From Acipenser ruthenus (lineage: Eukaryota; Chordata; Actinopteri; Acipenseriformes; Acipenseridae), in contig NC_081241.1 in the NCBI RefSeq assembly GCF_902713425.1, positions 2,260,218 through 2,324,217 on the forward strand: a DNA stretch of 64,000 nucleotides, in the 5' to 3' direction. The notes beneath the pieces are model-generated. The model saw only the letters and a list, made by a program, of their open reading frames with translations, searched no databases and was not told where the DNA came from. Positions 1-10,500 of the stretch are shown piece by piece; the stretch's first letter is position 1, and the number at the start of each line of letters is the position of its first letter. The position numbers and the translations under genes are program-made.

Positions 1-1197
1 GTTGAATTAGGAAACGGAATCGGTTCAAAATTAGTTTAAAGGGATGTCAAGTGATCAAAAACCAAACCTGAAAACTCCAAGCCCTTATCATAACGAAGCA
101 GGGACTTTTCCAGCACTCTGCATGACAACGCTGCCCCTCTATCACAGCAGAGGGACGCGACTCAGGCATCAAAGCGGTGCTGATTTCATTGTGCATATAT
201 TGTACTCACAATTCCATGTTTCTGCAGGAGATCGATGTCCTGGAAAAACGACTCCTGTTAAAAAAAAAACAATTAAGAAAAAAAGAGACAAGAAAAGGAA
301 TCAACGGAGTTGTACCTGTCTGTGACTCGTTAGCCTCCATTAAACACTTCCTCACGTTGACTTTTGCAGCTACTCAAGTTAATGTTAGGGTACATTGAAG
401 ACTATGGGAATGTGAATCAGGAGACGATAATTGCTATCTATTCTCTTTGACTCGTATGGATTAATATAGTGTTGCTACTGTATTAGAAGTTAAGTAAAAC
501 AACTTGTGTTGTTGACTGCGATTGTATTGGTGTCTGATTATTCCTAATACATTCTGGGTGTATTTTTAAAACACATTGGTGAGGACTGATCTAACAGCAG
601 GTATTCAAGAAATCCATTCATTACAGAGTAAGAACAATATTGCGTTACATGTCCCTGTAATTTTTCTTTTCATTGTTAACATCCTGACAACTTTTTACAC
701 TTAAGTCTGATTCAAAGCTCTTTCTAAATCCCCATTGCACTGTATTGTATTGTATTGTATTGTATAAGAGAGAGCAATGATCACGCCCTCAGAGGAATAC
801 ACAGGTGTGCTTCTCAAACCTGGTCCTCGGGACCCCCTGTGTCTTCTGATTTAATTCCAACTGAGCTCTCAATTACTTAAATTCAACCCTCAATTGAACT
901 GATCATTGGTTTAATAATTTGACTTTTTTTAAGTTTTCAGCTCCTTTCAAGTTACTTATTATACAACTTCATAGTCACCTTGAATTCTGCAACTGTTTTA
1001 AGATTTGAAAACAATAATAAAAAAAGGTCTAATTAAGCCAATTATTAGTTCAGTTAAGGGTTTAGTTAAGTAATTGAGAGCTTGGCTGGAATGAAAACCA
1101 GCAGCCACAGGGGGTCCCGGATCCCTGGTTGAGATAGCTCTGTAGAGAGTTAGTTTAGTTAGAATGGCTTGAGATTGTTTGAACCCTGTTTTAATAC
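1..1197. other. DMC1 intron sequence
   Basis: This stretch lies downstream of DMC1 coding exon 1 and holds no recognised DMC1 exon. It contains a palindromic MITE-like element (812-1134). An exon-like open stretch on the plus strand (228-398) is discussed under findings. Nothing else is supported. Confidence 0.6.
812..1134. mobile_element. Palindromic hAT-like MITE
   Basis: The ends are inverted copies: TCTCAAACCTGGTCCTCGGG at the left and its near complement (CCCGGATCCCTGGTTGAGA) at the right. The inner parts also pair (AATTACTTAA against TTAAGTAATT). There is no coding capacity. The same family recurs at 5098-5285 and, in worse shape, at about 5432-5612 and 13830-14052. Confidence 0.65.
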
Positions 1198-1254
1198 CTC
1201 GTCGTCCTGGAAGGCCACTTCATCCTCCACCACCTGGTCTTCAGCTGATTTCAT
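1198..1254 (-). CDS. DMC1: DMC1 meiotic recombinase, first coding exon (partial gene)
   Basis: The 19 codons read MKSAEDQVVEDEVAFQDDE from an ATG at 1254 to a donor (GAG|GTATTA) after 1198. This closely resembles the start of vertebrate DMC1 (human, from memory, MKEDQVVAEEPGFQDEE), the meiosis-specific RecA/RAD51-family strand-exchange ATPase that forms filaments on single-stranded DNA during meiotic recombination. The exon begins at 1275 after a CCACAG acceptor, leaving a short 5' UTR. As in human DMC1, the ATG lies in exon 2, behind a non-coding first exon placed here at about 2497-2600. The next coding exon (human ESLFQDIDLL...) is not seen in 1-1197, so it must lie beyond the left edge; the ATPase core is outside the window. 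The call rests on 19 residues, the matching exon layout and synteny with TOMM22. Confidence 0.8.
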
Positions 1255-1935
1255 AGCGACAGGGAGTAGGGAACGCTGTGGAGAGAGCAGAAGGGGAGGT
1301 AGAGCTGGGAAAAAATATTAAACACAAACAAATAATGGGATCAATGAAGTTAATTGAGAGCTGAAGTTGGAATGAAAACCAGGAGACCCTGCAGAGGCCC
1401 CTCGAGGCCTGGAGTCCGACACCCTGGGTGCAGTGTGAGCGTCTCTCTCTATCACACACATCCTTTTCCTATCTGTTCATTAAATATACCTGGTGAAAAC
1501 ACAGTATGGTGTAATACAGCACAATTTGCAGGGCTCAGCAATGGCTAATCAAATAGCACTGAAGCCCAGCTGTAGTTGTGGGAGTATGTTTTTCTATTCA
1601 AACAGCCCCTGAGGCAGCAACAGGGAACTGATAATATGGGGTACATTTGACCTTGTGTAAAACAGATGTACAGCTATGACCAAAAGTTTTAAATCACCTA
1701 GAATTTTATGAGCAAACTATATGAAAAAAAAATGAGATTGTTAAATTCTTCAGATGATAAAGTGAAAGATGAAATCAATCCTGAGCAAACTCACAAACTG
1801 CACAGCAGTTACTGAGTTAATACATACACGACTGTATTATTCCGCTTTTAAAACGGAATTTAAATATTTTCAGTAATAAAACTATTAATTTTAATATTAA
1901 TATTGGCTTAGTTTGTTATACAGTATTGGTGATTA

Positions 1936-1936
1936 A

Positions 1937-1984
<48 letters not shown>
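1936..1984. repeat. AAT microsatellite
   Basis: An uninterrupted AAT run of about 16 units in DMC1 intron 1. A second run of similar length lies at 2404-2457. Confidence 0.9.
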
Positions 1985-1986
<2 letters not shown>

Positions 1987-2401
1987 AAAATCGTGGTACT
2001 GAGTCTATTTATTCATTGATGTTACTTTATTATTCTGTTATACATTATCTAACTGTATTTCTTCTAAAACTACAAATTGTCGGTGTGTGTTTGTATATAT
2101 ATATATATATAGAAAGAAATATCGTTTAGTTTGTTCGATTTTTAGAAACCGCACTCTAAATGATTTAGCTATTAATTTTTTTCTGCATGATGATCTAATT
2201 GAGAGTTGTGTTTGTTTTAAGTAGTTCATTACACGTTGTTTATTGTATTTAGTATGACTTGTCTGCGTTTTAAAAGTATTTTTTTTTTTATTTGTATGTT
2301 TGTGTTGTAATATGTTTTATTGTACTGCTGCGACCTTTCTTGGCTAGGTCTCACTTGAAAAATGGTTTAATCTCAATGTGAAATCCTAGTAAAATAAAGG
2401 T

Positions 2402-2457
<56 letters not shown>

Positions 2458-2496
2458 TTGCTAGTTTTTGTTGAAATAACAATAATAATCTCGTAC

Positions 2497-2600
2497 CTGC
2501 GTGTCGTTGACAGTCGATGGCGGGAATAATCAGTCAGGGACGCGCGACTCACTTTAATCGCCGTCGCGTGCTGCTGTTTACATCCCGCCTTCGTCCCATT
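2497..2600 (-). other. DMC1: Probable non-coding exon 1 of DMC1
   Basis: On the minus strand a donor GCAG|GTACGA ends an exon at 2497. It lies about 1.2 kb upstream of the first coding exon of DMC1 and directly downstream of a cluster of CCAAT boxes. It contains no ATG, as expected for a 5' UTR exon. The transcription start near 2600 is a guess. Confidence 0.5.
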
Positions 2601-2680
2601 GGAGAAATTGTTATTGGTCAATTTTTTCTTACAGCCTACACTGATTGGAGAGATCAACACAGCTGCTGCAAACGCATTGG
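2598..2680 (-). promoter_or_regulatory. Cluster of four CCAAT boxes upstream of DMC1
   Basis: ATTGG (CCAAT on the minus strand) occurs at 2598-2602, 2613-2617, 2644-2648 and 2676-2680, all in one orientation, just upstream of the proposed DMC1 first exon. Such arrays bind NF-Y in TATA-less promoters. No TATA box was seen here. Confidence 0.5.
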
Positions 2681-3077
2681 ACGGCGTTCTTGTCTGTTAT
2701 GTTGTAATCTGTTAAAACCGCTCTGCCTGCCGCCGGTCTCTCGTGCTCGTGTTCAAATTTGTTATATAATTTATACATTTGTGAACTGAGAAGAAAGTTC
2801 GTGTAAAACGACTCAACTCGTTATTAGACACAGCCGTGCGTATCTCTAGGTATTGTGAAGGCTACATAAGCTATTACTTTCTTAATTTAAAAAAATGGAA
2901 TAAACAGCTGTGGAAAAGTCGTAGTTTTAAGCATTAGCTCTTAAAATGTACGAGCGCAGACGCGCAGGTTAACGGCCGGAGTTAATAATGTCAACTAAAA
3001 CAGACTCATTTCAAATCAGGCCGTCTACATCATTAATTTTGAAACGGCTTTGTTATTCAAATCGGGTGCTCACAAAC

Positions 3078-3958
3078 TACCATTGCCTACAGAGCCATGG
3101 CAGTGCCACTGTCTGTCTGTCTGCCATTGAAGATCATTGAGGGTATAGTTAGCACACTGTGGTCCCATTCTACCAGCCTCACCCCATTGTAGCTGCCCTA
3201 TACTTGTGCTACCATTGCCCCTCAGTGTAATACAGAACCATTGCAGTGCCGCTGTCTGTCTGTCTGCCATTGAAGATCATTGAGGGGATAGTTAGCACAC
3301 TGTGGTCCCATTCTACCAGCCTCACCCCATTGTAGCTGCCCTATACTTGTGCTACCATTGCCCCTCAGTGTAATACAGAGCCATTGCAGTGCCGCTGTCT
3401 GTCTGTCTGCCATTGAAGATCATTGAGGGGATAGTTAGCACACTGTGGTCCCATTCTACCAGCCTCACCCCATTGTAGCTGCCCTATACTTGTGCTACCA
3501 TTGCCCCTCAGTGTAATACAGAGCCATTGCAGTGCCGCTGTCTGTCTGTCTGCCATTGAAGATCATTGAGGGTATAGTTAGCACACTGTGGTCCCATTCT
3601 ACCAGCCTCACCCCATTGTAGCTGCCCTGCTATACTTGTGCTACCATTGCCCCCCTCAGTGTAATACAGAACCATTGCAGTGCCGCTGCCTGTCTGTCTG
3701 CCATTGAAGATCACTGAGGGTATAGTTAGCACACTGTGGTCCCATTCTACCAGCCCCACCCCATTGTAGCTGCCCTATACTTGTGCTACCATTGCCCCTC
3801 AGTGTAATACAGAGCCATTGCAGTGCCGCTGTCTGTCTGTCTGCCATTGAAGATCATTGCGGGTATAGTTAGCACACTGTGGTCCCATTCTACCAGCCTC
3901 ACCCCATTGTAGCTGCCCTATACTTGTGCTACCAGTGTAATACAGAACCATTGCGGTG
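3078..3958. repeat. 143-bp tandem repeat, about six copies
   Basis: A unit containing 'GCCGCTGTCTGTCTGTCTGCC' type sequence and 'GGTATAGTTAGCACACTG' recurs every 143 bp, with one 148-bp unit near 3620-3656. The copies differ by only a few bases. Open frames of about 63 codons on the minus strand repeat with the unit and are not genes. From 2700 to 3077 nothing else is recognised. Confidence 0.9.
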
Positions 3959-4384
3959 ACATAAATGCTTTCTCAGCCAATCAAAGAGCAGCATTCCTCC
4001 CCACGAATGTGAAATGACTTCAAACGAGAGACAATGGAGTTGCTGCTGCATATCTTTATATCAACACACTGGCAGAGATGAGAAACAGTCAGCCACTCAC
4101 AACAGATGTAAAAAATATCTGGACATTACAGTGAAGCATTGCTTAAAGTGTGTGTGTGTATATACACACACACATCAGCAGGATTTAAACACCATTTAAT
4201 TGTTCTTACAATACTGAGAATTTATTTTCTCTACTGCTCAATTCAAACCTGTGTAGTCTTTTTTATTTATGTATTTAGTTTGCTTCCTAGAGTTGAGAAA
4301 CCATGTGATACTGTGACCTTGTGAATCTGCTCTCATAATTTACCATGCAGCCAGCTGAGTGGAAACATGAAAAAGTTTACAAGC

Positions 4385-4597
4385 AACAGGAGGCCGTCCA
4401 GCCCCTCAGATCTCGTCCGGTTCCGAGCAGCTGATTGATCTCAAAACTCTGTCAAGTCGGGTCTTAAAGGATGCCAGTGATTCAGCATCAACAGCTAAAC
4501 CGTTCCACCCCCACCCCACTCTCTGTGTGAAGAAGTGTCTCCTTCCTTTTGACCTGACCCATTCAGAACAATGCAAGGGAGAAGTAAAACTAAAATC
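4385..4597 (-). mobile_element. LINE (CR1-like) 3' fragment
   Basis: The minus strand encodes HFFTQRVGWGWNGLAVDAE then SLASFKTRLDR, the conserved end of CR1/Rex-type non-LTR retrotransposon reverse transcriptase ORFs, followed by the usual 3' region. Only the last part is present. It abuts the Tc1-like MITE that begins at 4598. Confidence 0.65.
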
Positions 4598-4968
4598 TAC
4601 AGCTCGGGCCAAAAGTTTTGCATCACCCTCTATATAGAATGAACTAATTTGGCTTCATAAAGTCGAATGAAACCTGCTGAATATTTGTTACGTTAACATA
4701 TTGAATTACACACCGCTTCGTAGTTTTCTATATACTTTATGAAAAACTGACAAATTAAAAAATGTGACACTTTGAAATCTAACATGAAATACTACTGTAC
4801 TACTATTATGGCTTCCGGTAGACCTCTTAGCAATATCATTGTGTAGTTTCTTTGATTAAAATATAATAAATATAAAATATCTAAATTATGTTCACACACA
4901 CACACATATATATATAATGTCTCAATCCTAAAATTCTAGGTGATGCAAAACTATTGGCCAGAGCTGTA
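4598..4968. mobile_element. Tc1/mariner-like non-autonomous element
   Basis: The termini are inverted: TACAGCTCGGGCCAAAAGTTTTGCATCACC-like at the left and the complement (GGTGATGCAAAACTATTGG..GAGCTGTA) at the right, bounded by TA. The roughly 310-bp interior is AT-rich and non-coding. Relatives occur at 35090-35310, 54275-54648, 58587-58838 and 63817-64000, and a short end at about 1671-1708. Confidence 0.75.
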
Positions 4969-5097
4969 GATCCAGCTTTATGTCTTTAAAAGGGCCTCCA
5001 TACACCTTCACATCAACATCAGCTGCCCAGCTGGTAACTTACGCAGTTATGAAGCTGTCTGACACATGCAGTAACATTAATACAGTAACATCTAGAG

Positions 5098-5285
5098 CAG
5101 GGGTCTCCAAACCTGGTCCTGGGGAGCCCCTATCCAGCAGGCTTTATAGGTGTCTTTACATCAACAGTGGCTAAAGATCTGGAACACCTGTTAATCTTGG
5201 CTAATTAAGCCAATAATTGGTTCAATTAAGTAACAGAGATTGGTTGTAAAGAAAACCAGCAGCCACAGTAGATTGGAGACCCCTG
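5098..5285. mobile_element. hAT-like palindromic MITE with 8-bp target repeat
   Basis: The ends read CAGGGGTCTCCAAACC and GGAGACCCCTG as inverted repeats. The flanking 8-mers ATCTAGAG and CTCTAGAA match at 6 of 8 positions, as expected for an aged hAT target duplication. A related degenerate copy lies at about 5432-5612. Confidence 0.7.
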
Positions 5286-5910
5286 CTCTAGAACATAATC
5301 AGCTTGGCTTACACAGAAAACCACGGTTTTAAACCTTCGAATGCAGACATGTCTGCAGGTTGCCAATCGAACGAAATCTGCATTTCAAAGTCGTTTCTGT
5401 GGTTTGGGTGTGTATGTTTATCCTGCTTAAGGCAGGGGTGTCCCAAGACAGCACTTCCACCCCTGGTCTTTGTTCCAACCCTGTTCCACATTGTTCAATT
5501 GAACCAATTAAACAAACCTCCATCCAGACCCTGAACTGGTTCATTATCTCATTTTATCTGTAAAACCTGGAGTGGAATTACCCTCCAGGACTTTGATTGA
5601 TTGGAAACCCCTGGCAAAAATAAAGTAAGGAAAAAAAAATAAAAAATACACCTGATGAGGACTCAGGCACATGTCCACTGTCACATTTAAAAACATATCT
5701 TACAAACGTAAAAAAAAAAAAAGTTTTTAAAATAAATCTTTCATTGCAGAATGTACTTTCATTAGTTAGGACTTCACAGGCTCTTCATAAAGGCTATACA
5801 ATCCCATACATGTTTGATTCATCTTGGCAGCGGCACTTGAAGGCTTAACACACGTCTAGTGTTCCAGAAGCCTGACACCTCGGAAACTTCTCGTATTTTA
5901 CTGTAGAGCA

Positions 5911-6099
5911 CAGGAGTGGAAATAAGAAATAAGACTCCTACTGCACAGCAGTGTCACCCATTCCAGGTTTTACTGCTACCAGTTTGAATAGCCTCAGTCT
6001 GCATATAGAACAAGCTCAGGTGTGTCTTATTAGTAAACTCCTAGTGAAACCAGGACTGGATCACACTGCTGTGGAACGTGAGTCTTATTTCCATCTCTG
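5911..6099. mobile_element. Palindromic MITE, family P (copy 1)
   Basis: This family starts like CAGGGATGGAAATAAGACTC and ends with its complement, GAGTCTTATTTCCATCCCTG. In between are the inverted blocks GCACAGCAGTGTGATCCA and TGGATCACACTGCTGTGC, so each copy can fold into a long hairpin. Other copies: 6381-6775, 6984-7164, 7724-7882, 10977-11411, 11494-11662, 57504-57685, 57684-57852 and 57912-58090. No coding capacity. Confidence 0.8.
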
Positions 6100-6380
6100 G
6101 AGCATTTTCAAATCTCCTTACTATACTTGCACCCCACCACTCCAAACTTTAAAGAATGATTTATTAACCCATCTCTTAACAGTACTAGATACAAACACAG
6201 GGACGTATGGCTGATAACTGATGTATACATTTTAGCATATTGAGATCCACCACTTAATTAAAAAAAAACCAAAAAAAAAAACCACCAAGCTGCAATATCA
6301 AAAACTATTGTTCAAGCAATCTGTTTAGTTCATCATGTTGAAATTCCCCATCTACATTATTATTATTATTATTATTAATG

Positions 6381-6775
6381 CAGGGATGGAAATAAGACTT
6401 CTATTGCGTAGCAGTTTGATCTATTCGTAGTTTAACTATGAGTTTAATAATATTATTATTTATCTACTTAGCAGACGCTTTTATCCAAGGCGACTTCAGC
6501 TGCAGAATCACTTACAACATCTTGCCCGAAAGACGGAGCACAAGGAGGTTAAGTGACTTGCTCAGAGTTACACAGTGAATGAGGCGGGATTTGAACCAGG
6601 GACCTCCTGGTTACAAGCCCCTTTTCTTTAACCACTGGACCACACAGCCTCCTACACTAGTAGTAAGACACACCTGAGCTTGTTACCTAGAAACACTGGG
6701 GCTAATCAAGCTGGTAGCAGTAAAACCTGGAATGGGTGACACTGCTGTGCAATAGGAGTCTTATTTCCATTCCTG
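6381..6775. mobile_element. Family P MITE split by a SINE
   Basis: The two halves (6381-6446 and 6654-6775) together make one family P element. The interruption is a minus-strand tRNA-derived SINE. The order of events is therefore MITE first, SINE second. Confidence 0.8.
6447..6653 (-). mobile_element. tRNA-derived SINE with L2-like tail
   Basis: Read on the minus strand it starts GGAGGCTGTGTGGTCCAGTGG (A-box region), carries GGTTCAAATCC (B box) and ends in GTCGCCTTGGATAAAAGCG..CTGCTAAG, the tail shared with L2-type LINEs, then ATA/AAT repeats. Same family: 17717-17952, 24293-24530, 33762-34006, 58912-59127 and a fragment at 59428-59579. Confidence 0.8.
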
Positions 6776-6983
6776 TTATTATTATATGAATTCAATTAAT
6801 TTTCCTGTGATCAAGCAGCATCTCTGAATCATCATTTATGAAATGCAGCAGCAGTCGAAATACGGGTAAGAAATTTTCATGAAATAACACAAATACACTG
6901 CCTGCTTACATAGTTACGCAAAACACAAACTCCACAACTGTTTATAATTCATCTGCATCTTTCCCAACTGCACCCCATCATTC

Positions 6984-7164
6984 AGGGATGGGAATAAGAC
7001 TCCTATTGCACAGCAGTGCCACCCATCCCAGGTTTTACTGCTACCAGCTTGATTAGCCCCAGCGTGTCTAGGTAACACGCTCAGGTGTGTCTTTTTAATA
7101 AACTCCTAATGAAACCAGGAATGGATCAAACTGCTGTGGAACGGGAGTCTCACTTCCATCCCGG
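6984..7164. mobile_element. Family P MITE (copy 3)
   Basis: Same termini and inverted inner blocks as the copy at 5911-6099; nearly full length. Confidence 0.75.
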
Positions 7165-7526
7165 TCACATGTCATTTTCATACACACACCCCCCTCCCCA
7201 CTGGAACATAGTTTAGTATTTGAGTTAATAAAATAGAAATTAACAGCAGCTGTCTGAGAGAGTCATTGCAGGGTGCTTTGTAGAGCAGCGAGGGCAGAGG
7301 GGCTCAGGTACTTCAGTGCTGAAAGGGTTAAGGGGATCAGGGCTGACGAAGGTTCAGATCAGAAGATTCATGTCACTGTTCCCCCCCTCCCTCCCTTCCT
7401 TCTCTCCTCTTGAGAAGGAGGTTCAGTTCTTGTGTCAGGGAGTCTGTGTACCGACCCCGTGCTCTACTCTCTCTCCATCTCTGCCATTCCCAGACGTGCT
7501 CTCGATTCAGGACAATCGCTCCCGGA

Positions 7527-10500
7527 TCACATTTTCCCGGGACCAGGCGGCATCATTCCCGCCATCCCTCCGGACATTCCCATGTTCGGACCCAACAGGA
7601 TCTGAAAGAGAAAAAACGATCCGACCGGTCATGCGCAGGGATGTTCTCTGCATCACGGTTTATCAAGTACATCGTAACGCCCACAGCCAAATCAGACTGC
7701 TTCGTTCACTCACATTCTATGTGCAGGGACAGAAATAAGACCCCCGCTGCAGGTTTTACTGCCAGCTTGATTAGCCACAGTGTGTATAGGTAACAAGCCT
7801 GGGTGTATCTTATTACTAAACACACAGTGAAACCAGGGACGGATCAAATTGCTATGCAACAGGAGTCTTATTGCCATCCTTGCATGGGATTTTGTAGAGG
7901 GTTTCTCTTGCATTGCAATGTGAAGCATTCAAATTGCTGTAACAGCCTTTCGGGGAGGAAAACAGAACCTTTCGCTGGACCAAAGCCTTCGATACTAAAC
8001 CAACGAGCCGTCTGCCTTAGCCTGCGGTAGACAGAGTTGACACTGTGTGCGTCACACTATCTTCACTTCCACCAGAGTCCACAGGGTGGCACCGTGGCTC
8101 CATTATTTACAATGATGAATGATTAAGACACGTTTGCCCAAATGTTAGTCTGCTAGACTAAGACTCAAAGCAGAGAAAAATTACAACTCAATATTGAAGC
8201 TACAGAACCACTCAGGAAGATTGCAAACACCATGACACAACCGACACAGACACCGAATCAAGCTTTTGTAACCTCAAGGGGAATCATCCTAATTCCCTTT
8301 TTTTTTTTTTGCTGGTTCCCTGATGCCTCATTGAACAGGTTGCAGCAGATGCAAAATGCCACAGCACGAATATTTCCAGTCTATTTGTTGTATTCCCCCA
8401 GTTTTAAGGTCACTACATTGGCTTTCTATGAAGCAGCAGAAGCACTGATTTCAAAACACTGCTCCACACTTACAAGGCTCTTCATGGTCCTGCCTGTCTG
8501 TGCGAGTTACTTATTCCCTATAAACCGCCTCCTACTTTGAGATCTGCAGTGATGGTCTCTTGGCTATTCCAAGAACTTAATTAAAACCTGACAGGTTCGA
8601 GGGATTTTAGTTCCCGAGCTTCTTCACTTGGGAACTCACTTCCAGGTTTTATCTGCAATTCTGAGACAGTATTTTTAAATCTAAGCTCAAAACGTCTCTC
8701 TTTGATTTGGCCTTTTCACTGGCGAGCAGTTTGGAGCTCTTTTGGCTTGCTGTTTGTTTCCGTAAAGCGTCCTGGGATGTTTGCACACAAAGGACGCTAT
8801 ATAAATGATATTGGCATGGTCTGCTATAACAGTAAAAGGAATGTGTATTCGGAGTGTAGTCATCTCCTCTGTTGAGGCTCTGGGGTTTGACATAGATGTT
8901 TCCTGACGGCAGGTGTCATCACTGGACTGCTGGTGCTGTTTGCAATCTGGTTTTGGGTTCTACATCAATGTTAGTCTAGTAGACCCAGGTGTTTCTCACG
9001 GCCAGGCAGGGCAGTGTTACCTGTCTCTGCTGCTGCAGTTGCTGCTGCTCCAGCTGCAGCTTCTCGGTCTCGAAGACGACGGGCAGAACCAGAATCATGA
9101 AGGAGGTGGTGCCGACCCACAGGGCAGAGCGGGTGAAGCTGCAGACACAGAAAGGGGAAGCAACGGGTCATTAGCAGAGCTGGGGCCAGTTACAATTATG
9201 CCATATTGATCAATCACAGTTCAATTACACACCTTTCCAAGCTTAATCATTCTCAGTACCATGTTGCGTTTTACATTGAGAGATCGCTATTCTCATGTTT
9301 TCAACCACTTTGTGACCCCCGTTTGTTTGAATAAGCGTTCTATAGTGTGTTTCTGTATTTATACCCATGATCACTGCTGGGTAGAATAAACAGAGTAAAC
9401 ATGTTAACGTGGGGAGCTATTTGTTACTTTTTAGTGTAATTATAATTGCAATTACTGCAGCATAATTGTAACTACTTATAACTAAACAAACTTGCATTGC
9501 AATTTCAGCAAACGATTATGCTATAAGTATAATTCTAATTGACCCCTAAGTAGCATCATTCAATAAACAGCGCTCAGTTCGCCCCACATCTACCCTGAGC
9601 TTAAAGTCAAACGTTTTGCTGTTGCATAAAAGTATGTGTTAATTAAAGTGACTGTAGCCAACAGAAAAGTTCCATACACCCTCCTGCCACACCTCTCCTT
9701 TCACTGTTCACCAATGGGCAGTTTTGAAAGATGCACATGTTTTTACCAAACTTCTGTTTTCACCTGGCACTACACTAGGTTAAGAAATCTGTTTGCAAGC
9801 CCTGCTTTCAGTTAGTGTTGCACTTCCTTGCTCACTTGGGAGGGTGAAAGTGTCCCCACCCCTTCAAGGTCATGTGTCCTATCAGTAACCAATCAGCTGC
9901 TTCCCCTAATGACTGACAGCTATGCAAGCCTATGTAGTGAATACATAGCTAAGATTTACAAAATGTAATGTGTCAGCTGCAACCCCTTTAATGTAAAAGA
10001 TAGAAACAACTTCATTATTATTTATTTCTTAGCAGACATCCTTACCCAGGGAGAATTATGACTTTTAGTACTCCAGTAGTCTCTGTGTATAGGAACACCT
10101 CTGAAGAGAACACTTTGCCTAAAAGAACACCCTTCTGGTGAAACAGATTGTTCCCATTGTAAATGCTCTGCCTAAAAGGAACAGGAACTTCCCTTAAAAT
10201 AACTCCTTTTTGACACCGCTAGTGATTCATCACTACCGATTCAAAACTGATACAGCACGGTTTTGTACCTGATAACTCATCATCACCATCAAATTCAAAC
10301 TTTTCAAAACTGGCTTGTCACCGCGAGAGTAATCTAGAGCTGCTGCTGCTGCATTTAATGTGTGTGGGGCTGCGCTGTGTTAATAACAATTGTGTTAACA
10401 TTCATTCTCGTTTTCATAATTACTGTTAGAGCTGCTGCATTTTTACTGTATGCAGGGGTGTTTTGTTAATGTACGCTTGCCTATTGCTTTTCTCTTACCT

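Noticed and set aside
3070-3847. Repeated minus-strand frames of about 63-83 codons (MADRQTAALQW...)
   Set aside because: They recur with the 143-bp tandem unit and have no other coding sign.
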